Virus record (IMG/VR): IMGVR_UViG_3300032360_000008
Coordinates: 1 to 55,887 of that record
Origin: a virus
Reading direction: 5' to 3' (one strand)
DNA: 55,887 nt
This document shows positions 7,674 through 16,213 of this stretch, piece after piece (the first letter of the stretch is position 1; each line of letters begins with the position of its first letter). Below the pieces are notes generated by a model, which searched no databases, had not been told where the DNA came from, and saw only the letters and a list, made by a program, of their open reading frames with translations. Position numbers and translations under genes: made by a program.

Positions 7674-7715
7674 ACCAACCCAATTTTTATATACTATAAC
7701 TCATTTTTCATATAT

Positions 7716-9032
7716 ATGACAGAGTTTATAGAATTTCCTAATTTTGTAACAAAAGGATTAACTGTTGATACAGGAGATCAACGCAGAATATTCAAAGGTC
7801 ATATTACTGCTGAAATCATAGATAGACAACAAGAGTTCATTTTTGTCAAAGAAGTTATGAAAATTATGGAGGCATTTATGGAAGTAAATCCAGTTATATC
7901 AGATTATCATAGTAATAGAATGGTTGGAAAGGTATTAAGTTATGAAAAATCAGAATACAAAGGTGTTGCAACCGTATTAATCACAGGGGAAGTTTATAAA
8001 AAAGACGGTATTACATTATATGATAAAGTTTGGGATAAGGTTGTAAAAGGTGAATATTCAGGATTATCTATGGGTGGTGCAAGTAAAGAAAGAGAGCCAA
8101 TTCAAAAAGATGGTAAAATGGCATTAGAATTAAGAAAATTAGAGTTATATGAAATTGCATTATGTGATACACCAGCAAACCCATTTGCAGTAATTGAATC
8201 TGTAAATAAATTTGCAAAATCACATGGATTAACTTCTATGGTTAAGGAATTTAATGGTAGAGAACAGATAAGATGTACTACTTTAGGTTGTAAATTTGAA
8301 AAATTTGATGTAGAAACATTTATGGATAAAGCAGATGGAACAAACATTAACACGGATATAGATTTAGATAACCATCAATACAAGTGTGATGGCGGTGAAC
8401 AATGTGATATATGTGGATTATCAAAGGCAGAACACAACTACAAGGAATTTGATAAACCAGAAGAAGTGGAAAAATTGGATAGTAAATCCATAGTAAACAG
8501 GTCTGCTGAAACAAGAGCAGAGAATGTTGGGGAAGCAACAGGTAGTCCAAAAGAAACAAATGATTTAGTTAATTCAATTCCAAAAGTACCAACTGCACAA
8601 GTAAAACATATACCATTACAAAGACTTAACAAAGATCATATTCCAAGTGTGAATGAAGATGTAGAATTTGATGCAAGAAACAAACAAGATAAAATTAACG
8701 GTAAAGAAATTACAAAAGATCAACCAATAGGTGATATAAATGCCAAAGGTGAGTTTCCTTTAAGACCAAGAACAAAACCAAACACCATGACAGATTCTAA
8801 CGGTAATGTAAACAAGTTTACAGCACCAACTTCATTAGCAGGAGCAAAAAAACAGTCAAAAGTAGAGGGTAATATGACACATGAAACAAGTGAAAGACGA
8901 ATAAAAGACCTTACTAAAATAGAAAACCCTGTTGATTTAATATTGAAATTTGGGATTAGTAATGTTAAAGAGGCATTAGAAGAAGCAGAAACCCTACAAT
9001 ATTTAAAAACATTACATAAAAAATACCAATAA
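7716..9032 (+). CDS. Prohead protease (XkdF/S78-2-like) with C-terminal extension
   Basis: The first 175 residues match the pattern of prohead serine proteases. A histidine lies in SDYHSNRMVGKV (about residue 69), the nucleophile region is YSGLSMGG (about 113-120), and the typical end strand is LYEIALCDTPANPF (about 145-158). These enzymes cleave scaffold and capsid proteins during head maturation. The rest (180-438) is an unusual extension with a cysteine cluster (CTTLGC, then C, CDIC, H near residues 190-245) followed by low-complexity linkers and a helical C-terminus; it may be a fused scaffold-like segment. TTTATATA at 7686-7693 precedes the ATG by 26 bp. Protease, acidic protein and capsid protein are in the usual gene order. 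Confidence 0.85.
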   Translation: MTEFIEFPNFVTKGLTVDTGDQRRIFKGHITAEIIDRQQEFIFVKEVMKIMEAFMEVNPVISDYHSNRMVGKVLSYEKSEYKGVATVLITGEVYKKDGITLYDKVWDKVVKGEYSGLSMGGASKEREPIQKDGKMALELRKLELYEIALCDTPANPFAVIESVNKFAKSHGLTSMVKEFNGREQIRCTTLGCKFEKFDVETFMDKADGTNINTDIDLDNHQYKCDGGEQCDICGLSKAEHNYKEFDKPEEVEKLDSKSIVNRSAETRAENVGEATGSPKETNDLVNSIPKVPTAQVKHIPLQRLNKDHIPSVNEDVEFDARNKQDKINGKEITKDQPIGDINAKGEFPLRPRTKPNTMTDSNGNVNKFTAPTSLAGAKKQSKVEGNMTHETSERRIKDLTKIENPVDLILKFGISNVKEALEEAETLQYLKTLHKKYQ

Positions 9033-9102
9033 TATATTTATAATTCTTTATAATTTTAACAATTATATTTATATACTATAAAAGAAGCAATTATATTACA
9101 AC

Positions 9103-9756
9103 ATGACTACAGAATTAGAAACAACAGAACAAGTTTCTGAAGTTAAAAAATCAGAAGACACTTCAGTCACATCTATTCTTGCACAATTAGTTAAAGCACA
9201 AGAATCTAGAATCGACTCTTTCGAGAAACGATTTGATGGTCTTGAAACTTTGATTAAAGAGCAGAATAAAAATCCAGTTGATCAAGGTGTAGAGGATGAT
9301 ACTCAAGCTCCGGCTGTATCAAGTCCTAACGATGTCGGTGATCCTGACAAATTAGGAAATACCTATGCACCATCTCCAAAAGATCAAGCTTCTATTGTTC
9401 CACCTCAAAAAGGTGAATCACCAAAAAGCGATGCTCCTAGTCTAACTATGGGTAAAGCAGATGATGAGGACAAAAAAGAAGAAGATAAAAAGGCAGATGT
9501 TGAGAAAACAGATGAAGATGAGAAAGAAGATGTTAAAAAATCTGATAGTTCTGAATACGAAATTGTAAAAACAGTCAGACCACTTTTGAAATCAAGAGGG
9601 GAAGAAGAAACAACTATACCAACAGGATACCAAATCCTTAAAGCTATCTCTAGCGGTTGGAATGGTCAAACTTCAAGTGCAGAAGATGCACTAGTTATAG
9701 CATATAACAAACTAGAATCAGGAGAGTTCGGTAACGGACTTCCGGGAGACTACTAA
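9103..9756 (+). CDS. Scaffold-like acidic coiled-coil protein
   Basis: 217 aa, strongly acidic. It has a predicted coiled coil at residues 20-55 (ILAQLVKAQESRIDSFEKRF), a Pro/Ser/Lys-rich linker and a long Asp/Glu/Lys stretch (120-155). Its position between the protease and the major capsid protein and its composition suit a head scaffolding protein, or a linker or decoration protein. A TTTATATA box lies about 31 bp upstream. Confidence 0.65.
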   Translation: MTTELETTEQVSEVKKSEDTSVTSILAQLVKAQESRIDSFEKRFDGLETLIKEQNKNPVDQGVEDDTQAPAVSSPNDVGDPDKLGNTYAPSPKDQASIVPPQKGESPKSDAPSLTMGKADDEDKKEEDKKADVEKTDEDEKEDVKKSDSSEYEIVKTVRPLLKSRGEEETTIPTGYQILKAISSGWNGQTSSAEDALVIAYNKLESGEFGNGLPGDY

Positions 9757-9757
9757 A

Positions 9758-11005
9758 ATGTCTACCTATCTAGGACTACGTTCTATTGATGAACTAGTTA
9801 ATTATACCTATAACAGAACTCCTGATGAGATTTTAAAAGCAGGTTTCAGTACAACCGATCCCGGTGCAGGTGGCAACTATAACCCACTATTCGGTGCTAT
9901 GGCATGGGCTAACTTCAATATGGAGGCAAATATCTTTGCAGCTCTACCAAAGTACGTCTGGGATTTCTCTGGATGGCGTATCTTCAAATCCAAAGCTCCA
10001 AATCTTACAACTGCCGCAGGTGCAAGAGATGGACTAGGTGGAACTATTGAAGGTGGTGCTATTGCTCCGGCAATTAAACCAGCAGTCCAAGAAATTACTG
10101 TCAAACCAAAGACTCTACAATATGTATTCGAAGCTTCTGAGTTATTGGAACAATTAGTAGACAATTCTAGAGATGATAACTATGGTAGCCTCGCACAACA
10201 AAGAGTCTATGCAAGTGATCAATTCAAAGAAAGAGTCAATCTAATGCTTACTGCAATTCCTACTGACGTAGCTGCAACTAATGCACTAGAAAGATTAAAT
10301 CTTGAATCTTTAGATGTTATTGTTAGTTCATACGCTGAACAACAATTTGAGGCACATTCAGTCTTAACCGACCTTTATAACCCGTGGAAGGGTGCTAATG
10401 GTGCAGGTGTAGACAGAAATGCCTCCGCAGCTACTTGGGATTCAACTGTGAAATCACCTTCAGGTACTATCGGTACAGCAGACGTTTTAACGGATGCAGT
10501 ATTAAGAGATACACTTGCAGATATAAGAATCGCAGCTGGAAAAGAGCCAACTGTAATGATTGGTGGACAGGACACATACTCCGAAGTTCAATCAATCTAC
10601 ATGAACGCTTACCGTATCCAAAACACAGCAGACTTGAGAACAGAATTTAGTGTTGGCGTAAATGGTGTAGATACCTTTACTGGCACAGGTGCAGGATTAC
10701 ATATATCCACGATATATGGACTTCCATTCATTCCTTCAAAGGATACCACCCAATCAGCAGAGGGATCAGTAGATGACTTGTTCATCTTAAACACTAGTGC
10801 AGATAAAAATGCTCCAAATAAGCCATTGTTAGGTATGCAAGTGCTTAAACCAATCGTTTATTATGAAGCAGGAAAGAGACAACAAGGTTATCCATTCATT
10901 AACGAAGCCTTTACAGACAGAGCTTTGTACAATATGTTAGGAGAAACAACCTGTAGAAACTTTAAAGCACAAGCCAAGATTAGAGATATTGCTTCAGGAA
11001 TCTAG
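9758..11005 (+). CDS. Major capsid protein (HK97-like)
   Basis: 415 aa, the usual size for an HK97-fold capsid subunit. It lies directly after the protease and scaffold-like genes. The coding sequence uses noticeably more GC-rich, regular codons than its neighbours, as expected for a highly expressed protein. The middle section (residues 95-150) has the long helix preceded by a beta stretch typical of the spine helix region. The gene is followed by a strong terminator-like hairpin. Identification rests on context, length and composition rather than a specific motif. Confidence 0.82.
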   Translation: MSTYLGLRSIDELVNYTYNRTPDEILKAGFSTTDPGAGGNYNPLFGAMAWANFNMEANIFAALPKYVWDFSGWRIFKSKAPNLTTAAGARDGLGGTIEGGAIAPAIKPAVQEITVKPKTLQYVFEASELLEQLVDNSRDDNYGSLAQQRVYASDQFKERVNLMLTAIPTDVAATNALERLNLESLDVIVSSYAEQQFEAHSVLTDLYNPWKGANGAGVDRNASAATWDSTVKSPSGTIGTADVLTDAVLRDTLADIRIAAGKEPTVMIGGQDTYSEVQSIYMNAYRIQNTADLRTEFSVGVNGVDTFTGTGAGLHISTIYGLPFIPSKDTTQSAEGSVDDLFILNTSADKNAPNKPLLGMQVLKPIVYYEAGKRQQGYPFINEAFTDRALYNMLGETTCRNFKAQAKIRDIASGI

Positions 11006-11037
11006 GAAAACTAGAACTTTTTTTTATTTTTTTATTT
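11001..11037 (+). terminator. Intrinsic-type terminator after the capsid gene
   Basis: A 5 bp stem TCTAG/CTAGA (11001-11005 and 11011-11015), overlapping the capsid stop codon, is followed within 2 bp by a long T-rich tract (11018-11037). T-rich tracts terminate archaeal RNA polymerase. Confidence 0.65.
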
Positions 11038-11092
11038 AATTTTAAAAAATTTTCTATATGGAATAAGAATTATATATCTATATATAATAATA

Positions 11093-11100
11093 TTTATATA
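11093..11100 (+). promoter_or_regulatory. TATA box deciding the start at 11125
   Basis: TTTATATA centred 28 bp before ATG 11125. The longer frame would begin with GTG at 11116, only 19 bp from the box. Confidence 0.5.
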
Positions 11101-11124
11101 TTACGAATATCAAAAGTGGTTAAT

Positions 11125-11484
11125 ATGGCAGTAACTATTACTACAAACGCCAAATATTCGCACTTAAATGCGGATAGATCCCATACCATTAAACCGGGTG
11201 GAGTTGGTGTAGAAAAAGAGATGGTTTGTGATATTGCAATTACTGGAACAGGAAGTTTTGCAACAGGATTAGCAACTTGTGATTTTACACAAGTAGGCTT
11301 TAGACAAGTTTATTCATGTATTATTGAACAAACTAGTGACTTTGCATTGAATACCTATCAGTTCGTAGAGGCAACTGCTTCAGATGCCGCTACAGCAAAA
11401 ATCAATGGTAGAGTAAGAACTACTAGTGCAAATGTAGCTGCAAATACTACTTGTACAATGACCGTCATTATTCGTGGTGTATAA
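11125..11484 (+). CDS. Small beta-rich virion protein, 119 aa
   Basis: Almost entirely Thr, Ala, Ser and Val with alternating hydrophobic residues, ending in strands TTCTMTVIIRGV; a beta-sandwich structural protein is likely. It stands alone behind the capsid terminator with its own TATA box, which suggests high-level late expression. A capsid decoration protein is the best guess. Confidence 0.65.
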   Translation: MAVTITTNAKYSHLNADRSHTIKPGGVGVEKEMVCDIAITGTGSFATGLATCDFTQVGFRQVYSCIIEQTSDFALNTYQFVEATASDAATAKINGRVRTTSANVAANTTCTMTVIIRGV

Positions 11485-11523
11485 GAGAAACCTTATATAT
11501 CATACTTTTTTATACTTTACATA

Positions 11524-11775
11524 ATGGCAAGAAATGCTCGTAAATTAGTAACTGCAACAGGTGCAATAGTATCTAGATCAGGCAAAATAAAATCAATTAT
11601 CCCTGCAACAACTGGAACAGGAAGTATTATATTATATAATGGAACTTCTGCATCTGATCCAGAAATATATAGACTTGTAGCAGGAACAGGTGTTCATGCA
11701 GATTTAGAACTAGGATTTAAAAAACTATATGGTGCTGTTACTGGAACATTAAGTCTAAATATCATATACGAATAA
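11524..11775 (+). CDS. Small beta-rich virion protein, 83 aa
   Basis: 83 residues of short strands and Gly/Thr turns (TGTGSIILYNGTSASD is typical of phage spike or decoration subunits). Own TTATATATC box about 28 bp upstream. Together with the 11125 gene it probably decorates the capsid; not recognised more precisely. Confidence 0.6.
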   Translation: MARNARKLVTATGAIVSRSGKIKSIIPATTGTGSIILYNGTSASDPEIYRLVAGTGVHADLELGFKKLYGAVTGTLSLNIIYE

Positions 11776-11804
11776 TTTAAATAAGATTAACTCAAGGCTT
11801 ATAT

Positions 11805-12473
11805 ATGGTTAGATCACCAACTTATTGTACTGTTAGTAATGTTGCAGATTGGATAAGAATTGCAATTAACCCCAATACTGATCCAACTTCTTCAATGGTA
11901 GAAGAAAATATAATGGATAACGAGGACAGAATTGACAGATTAACAGGTCATACATGGCTTGAAAATAAACAGGTAACAGAAGAATTTAGTGTAAACAAGT
12001 TATATGATTGGGGTAGAGGTATGCCTTTGTTCCCAAGAAAAAGAAATCTTAGGTCATTTGATTCTACAAAAGGGGATAAATTTGAGATTTGGGATGGAGG
12101 TCAATGGGCAGATCAAACACCAGAAAGTAACGGTGAAAATGAAGATCAAATTATATATTTCCAAGAAATTAAGGGTATCATATATTTGAGAGGATACCTG
12201 TTCACAATACTTAGAACTAACAGATTTAGAATAACTTATAGATATGGTGGAGATAATGAGGGAATTAAAGACGTTGCAGAGCCAATACCAAGAGACATTC
12301 AAAAAGCCTGTAAACTAATGACTTGTATTGACCTATTAGGAACTGATTTCCAAATGTCACAAATTGCTTATGGTGGGGAAGGTAACATTGATAAACAGAA
12401 AGTAATGGATAGATGGCAAACTGAAATTGATCAAATAATATGGAGCAGAAGCGAAATAACTTCTACATGGTGA
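11805..12473 (+). CDS. Head-tail connector (adaptor) protein
   Basis: 222 aa. The N-terminal helical part resembles gp6/gp15-like adaptors (VADWIRIAI... then a helical pair with DRIDRLTGHTW), followed by a beta insertion and a C-terminal helix. The gene order capsid, adaptor, neck, tail terminator, tail tube is standard for siphoviruses. TTTAAATA about 27 bp upstream of the ATG. Confidence 0.7.
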   Translation: MVRSPTYCTVSNVADWIRIAINPNTDPTSSMVEENIMDNEDRIDRLTGHTWLENKQVTEEFSVNKLYDWGRGMPLFPRKRNLRSFDSTKGDKFEIWDGGQWADQTPESNGENEDQIIYFQEIKGIIYLRGYLFTILRTNRFRITYRYGGDNEGIKDVAEPIPRDIQKACKLMTCIDLLGTDFQMSQIAYGGEGNIDKQKVMDRWQTEIDQIIWSRSEITSTW

Positions 12474-12474
12474 T

Positions 12475-13137
12475 ATGTCAGCAGTAACTACATCAACTGT
12501 TAGTACAACAGAAAATCAGTATGAGAGATTTCGTATGCAGAAAGATATAGGTGTAGAATTAATTAAAAATATTAAAAAAGTATTAAGAAATGAAGATATT
12601 AATTTTACAGATGATCTGTCAAATTCATTTGAACTTGTAATGATGACTTCTGCTACTGAAGCCAATGTTGGAACTACATCTGTTGCAACTAGTAACCCAT
12701 ACGCAAATTTAGTTGATAAAGGTATGAGAGCAGGGAAATGGGTTAATTATGATGCACTATATGATTGGGTAAGCACTAAATTATGGGCTAGAACAGGTTT
12801 AGATGAAAAATATTTTGCAGATGTAACATGGAAAATAATGAGAAAAATAAAAAATGAAGGTATAGATCCTACTCATTTTGCTAAAAAAGCAATTAAAATG
12901 GTTATTGGAAAACATGGAGTTGCAGGTACTAAAAGAAATTATAAAAGTAAAAGTAAAAATAAATCAGGAAAATATATGAAAAAATTAAAAAAGTTTGCCA
13001 AAAATGTTAAAAAAACAATCAAAAAAATGAAAAGAGTAATTAAAAAAATAGTTAAAATAAGAAAAATAAATAAAGGTTTGAAGCAAATTAATAAATATGG
13101 GGTAAGAACATTAAACACATTGGAGAAGTATAAATGA
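12475..13137 (+). CDS. HK97 gp10-like neck protein with lysine-rich tail
   Basis: 220 aa. Residues 20-150 fit the gp10-like tail-completion/neck family: an amphipathic start helix, a strand, and then NPYANLVDKGMRAGKW, the equivalent of the YAxxVExGT motif of that family. Residues 155-205 are extremely lysine-rich, which is unusual for the family and may contact DNA in the head-tail channel. Starts 1 bp after the adaptor stop and overlaps the next gene by 4 nt. Confidence 0.7.
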   Translation: MSAVTTSTVSTTENQYERFRMQKDIGVELIKNIKKVLRNEDINFTDDLSNSFELVMMTSATEANVGTTSVATSNPYANLVDKGMRAGKWVNYDALYDWVSTKLWARTGLDEKYFADVTWKIMRKIKNEGIDPTHFAKKAIKMVIGKHGVAGTKRNYKSKSKNKSGKYMKKLKKFAKNVKKTIKKMKRVIKKIVKIRKINKGLKQINKYGVRTLNTLEKYK

Positions 13138-13598
13138 CAGATGGAATGGCAGGGCTACCATTTGCAAATGACATTATAGATCACTTAAAAAGTAATTGGA
13201 CAAGTTCAGGTGGTAAAGCACCAATATTTACTACAAAATGGAAAAAGAAAGCAGTAGGTGTAGGCAGTAGAGTATATGATGAAGTAATTGTTGAACTTGA
13301 TACAGAAGATCCTAAAATATTCAGTATGATCACAAACACAGGTTCAGATGGAAAATTTAACTATGATTGGTTGCATGATATATCAATTACCTTAGATATT
13401 TATTCAAGTGTAAGTGAGGCTAGGGTACTACAATTAGTAGATGAAATTCTTAAAATATTAAAAAATAACGTTGTGACTACAATAAATAACCGTGAATATA
13501 TACAGATTTTGCCGGGAAATGTTGTTTCATTAAATGAAGAATTTAGAAATATATTCAGGTATAATATAGATGTAGATGCTATGAGATTTAACCCATAG
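13134..13598 (+). CDS. Tail terminator / completion protein
   Basis: 154 aa with the alpha-beta pattern of lambda gpU-like tail terminators: an N-terminal helix, strands around WLHDISITLDIYS, a long helix (EARVLQLVDEILKILKNN), then closing strands. It overlaps the neck gene by 4 nt and precedes the tail tube gene. Confidence 0.7.
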   Translation: MTDGMAGLPFANDIIDHLKSNWTSSGGKAPIFTTKWKKKAVGVGSRVYDEVIVELDTEDPKIFSMITNTGSDGKFNYDWLHDISITLDIYSSVSEARVLQLVDEILKILKNNVVTTINNREYIQILPGNVVSLNEEFRNIFRYNIDVDAMRFNP

Positions 13599-13633
13599 AG
13601 AATATTTAAATATGTTGGTTATGGTGTATTTAT

Positions 13634-14605
13634 ATGGTAACCGCCTCTAGTGCTTCTAGTTCTTATGCAGATTATGGTTATGAATCAACTTTTGGTGGGG
13701 GGGTTTCAGGTAATGGTATAAAATTTGGTAAAGAAGTTAAAGTTACAGGTTTAGAATTTAAAAACAATCAAATACCATTAGGTCAATTATATTCACCAGA
13801 AATAGAATCTTTTGCTTATGGTAGAAATGATGGTAAATGCTCAGTTGATTATGTAGTAAGTAACCCGTGGTTCTTTCAATCAATTTTAGGTGTATCTGTA
13901 CCAACAAATGCAGGTGGTGTATATTCACACACATGGAACTCTAATCCAACTACAACCCCAACAATGAGAGATATAAAATCTATGGCATTAAAACTTGGAT
14001 TTAAAGTAAATACAGATTATAAAAGAACAGCAGTAGGTGTTGTTTGTCCTTCTTTATCTTTAAAAATGTCATTAAATGAAACAGTTAAAGCAACCCAAGA
14101 ATTAGTTTGGGGTGAAGAAACAGTAAATCAAGTATTTGCAGCTCCAACAGGAGTTGAAATGGCAGGTGCAATTCCATATACATTTGTTCATGCTTCTATT
14201 ACAAATCCACTTACAGGTAATACACTTGCTTCAGTTCAATCATTTGACTTGAATATTAATTCAAATGCAGAATTAATTTATGGAATGGGTTCTAAATTAA
14301 GTGTAGATGCTTATAGAAAAATTTTAGAACTTACTGGAAAAATATCAATAGTTTTATACGATTCTGACTTTTTAGAATCAGTTTATAATAGAGCAGAAGC
14401 TGCAAATGATTTAGTAGTTACAATTTCAAATGGGGGATCTGGAACTGCTTTAAGAAGTATTGTTATGACTTTTACAGGTTGTAGTTTCTCATCACATGAT
14501 AGTGCAGGAGTTGAACCCGGAGAATTACTTTTAGAAAATCTTGATTTCCAATGTAAACACGTTACAGTTGTAGCAAAGAACACTACAACAGTTATTCCAC
14601 CTTAA
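13634..14605 (+). CDS. Major tail tube protein
   Basis: 323 aa, Gly/Ser/Thr-rich, long alternating strands, located between the tail terminator and the tail chaperone genes, where siphoviruses keep the tail tube subunit. A probable immunoglobulin-like segment lies toward the C-terminus (residues 225-310). TTTAAATA at 13605-13612 precedes the ATG by 25 bp, so it is separately transcribed and probably abundant. Confidence 0.78.
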   Translation: MVTASSASSSYADYGYESTFGGGVSGNGIKFGKEVKVTGLEFKNNQIPLGQLYSPEIESFAYGRNDGKCSVDYVVSNPWFFQSILGVSVPTNAGGVYSHTWNSNPTTTPTMRDIKSMALKLGFKVNTDYKRTAVGVVCPSLSLKMSLNETVKATQELVWGEETVNQVFAAPTGVEMAGAIPYTFVHASITNPLTGNTLASVQSFDLNINSNAELIYGMGSKLSVDAYRKILELTGKISIVLYDSDFLESVYNRAEAANDLVVTISNGGSGTALRSIVMTFTGCSFSSHDSAGVEPGELLLENLDFQCKHVTVVAKNTTTVIPP

Positions 14606-14652
14606 ATAAGATTCAAGAAAGCCTTATATACATATAATAAATATATGAGTAT

Positions 14653-15003
14653 ATGTCAGAAGATTTATCCACAGTTGATTTTGATTGTAAAGTTAATGGC
14701 AAAGATGCAACTTTAAAAATTAAGACAGATTTAACTTGGGGAGAAACTCAAGACCTTTTAACAAGATCAGTAACAGTATCAGAAGCAGGTACAAAGGATT
14801 TTCAATTTAATACATTTTGTGACGTTTTATTAACAAAAACTATAGTTTCAGGTTTGCCATTTCCAGCTACTAATTTGGTAAAAATGAAGAACTTACCAAT
14901 GAGTGAAGTAAGTATAATCTTAGGAGAGATTATGCGTATTATCCCTTTAGAGAGTTATTTCAACAATCTGGGAATGAGTCAGGAAATAATCCCCAAAACA
15001 TAA
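14653..15003 (+). CDS. Tail assembly chaperone, short form (gpG-like)
   Basis: 116 aa acidic helical protein between tail tube and tape measure, the standard place for the chaperone that coats the tape measure during tail assembly. The stop at 15001 gives the short product. A TTATATA box lies 26 bp before the ATG. A slippery heptamer at 14943-14949 allows a longer fusion product. Confidence 0.78.
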   Translation: MSEDLSTVDFDCKVNGKDATLKIKTDLTWGETQDLLTRSVTVSEAGTKDFQFNTFCDVLLTKTIVSGLPFPATNLVKMKNLPMSEVSIILGEIMRIIPLESYFNNLGMSQEIIPKT

Positions 15004-15149
15004 GTTCTAAGATTTACGGTTATTGTGCGTTGGTATTTGGGTGGGATAAGTTTCAGGTAGATAAACTACCTGCAAAATACGTTATGGATACAATATTTAT
15101 AAGTATGCAAATGATGAAAGACGTTATGAGTGGTGTCAGATTGAGATGA
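14653..15149 (+). CDS. Tail assembly chaperone, frameshifted long form (gpGT-like)
   Basis: A -1 shift at CCCTTTA (14943-14949) joins 99 residues of the short form to 66 residues read in the -1 frame (14949-15146; stop TGA 15147-15149), giving 165 aa. The added part begins with a Gln/Ser/Gly/Asn-rich linker and continues into a clean domain (SSKIYGYCALVFGWDKF, then helices). Its stop overlaps the tape-measure ATG in ATGA. This mirrors lambda G/GT, where both forms are needed in a fixed ratio. The added frame has no other start codon in a suitable place, which supports frameshifting over a separate gene. Confidence 0.75.
14943..14949 (+). other. Programmed -1 frameshift site CCCTTTA
   Basis: In the zero frame the bases read C-CCT-TTA, a perfect X-XXY-YYZ heptamer (CCC, TTT, A). 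A second C-rich run, CCCCAAAA at 14991-14998, does not fit the rule. Confidence 0.7.
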
Positions 15150-16210
15150 GTAGCAATACATATACATTAAAAATAGACATAGATGACAGTAAAATTAGAG
15201 AATTAGAGAAACGCCTAATGGCAATTATGGGGGGTAAAACTGCTGGTTTATCAGGATTAGCAGGTGCAGCTGAAGGAAAAGGAGATAAAAGTGCATTAAT
15301 TAATAATATTAAAAAACTTGGTATTATTGCTATTGGGGTAGGAAGTCTTGTAGCATTAGTTTCAAAATTAACGGGAATGATAGTAGACTCATCTCCAATG
15401 TTAAAAGGTATGTTAAAATTATTAAACTATTCAGTAATGTTGATATTAAGACCTATTGGTGACTTCTTTGGATTTTTCCTAAGACCTATTGTTATATATT
15501 TTTTGAGAAGTGTTGCATTACCATTTTATAAACAAATGCGACCTGTAATGCAAAGACTTGGTACTGTTTTAGGTGTGGACTTTATGAAAAGACAAAGTGA
15601 AATAGATTCAGTAGGTGGCAAAAAAGGTTGGGAAGAAGGATTTAACCATGAAGAAGGAATGAAAAATTTAGAACAAACATTATTACAATGGGGATCATTA
15701 TTTTCAATTTTTGAAGAAGGTGAAACTCAATATCAATCAACTAAAGATGCAATAGCAGCTTTCAAAGGTGCATTTACTGCAATAAATGGAATTACATTCC
15801 CAACTATTGATCTTTCAGGTATTCAAACTAAAATAGATAATACATTAACAGGTATTACATCAGTATTTAGTTTAACAGGTATTCAAACTAAGATAGATAC
15901 AACTATAGCTGCAATCACAGATTTTGATTTTAGTAAAATATTTACTGAATTGGAAACAAAGTTTAAAAAAATATTTGATGATTTATGGAATTTAATAACT
16001 AGCATACTTCCGTGGGTAAATGCAGAAGAATCAACATCAACACAAACACCACAAACACCACTTCCACCTTATGTAGGTTCATTAGACCATGTATTTAGTA
16101 ATGGAAATAATGGAAATAATAATAATCAAGCAGAAGAAGATCCAATTACAGCGTTTGGAAATTGGATTCAAGGCGGTATTAATGAACATCTAAAAGGTTG
16201 GCTAGGATAA
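15146..16210 (+). CDS. Tape measure protein (short)
   Basis: 354 aa following the G/GT chaperone pair. Residues 55-135 contain a cluster of hydrophobic segments typical of tape measure proteins; the C-terminal third is a Gln/Thr/Asn/Pro-rich linker. It has an internal duplication (two GIQTKID... stretches near residues 228 and 248). The protein is short for the family, so by the usual length rule the tail should be short, about 50 nm. Start overlaps the GT stop. Confidence 0.75.
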   Translation: MSSNTYTLKIDIDDSKIRELEKRLMAIMGGKTAGLSGLAGAAEGKGDKSALINNIKKLGIIAIGVGSLVALVSKLTGMIVDSSPMLKGMLKLLNYSVMLILRPIGDFFGFFLRPIVIYFLRSVALPFYKQMRPVMQRLGTVLGVDFMKRQSEIDSVGGKKGWEEGFNHEEGMKNLEQTLLQWGSLFSIFEEGETQYQSTKDAIAAFKGAFTAINGITFPTIDLSGIQTKIDNTLTGITSVFSLTGIQTKIDTTIAAITDFDFSKIFTELETKFKKIFDDLWNLITSILPWVNAEESTSTQTPQTPLPPYVGSLDHVFSNGNNGNNNNQAEEDPITAFGNWIQGGINEHLKGWLG

Positions 16211-16213
16211 GAT

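Noticed and set aside
7382-7678. N-terminal extension of the minus-strand frame beginning at 7678
   Set aside because: It is antisense to the well-supported two-TM gene at 7431-7673 and has no promoter at the right distance; the start at 7381 fits the shared TATA box.
14991-14998. CCCCAAAA as the frameshift site
   Set aside because: It does not satisfy the X-XXY-YYZ rule in the zero frame, while CCCTTTA upstream does exactly.
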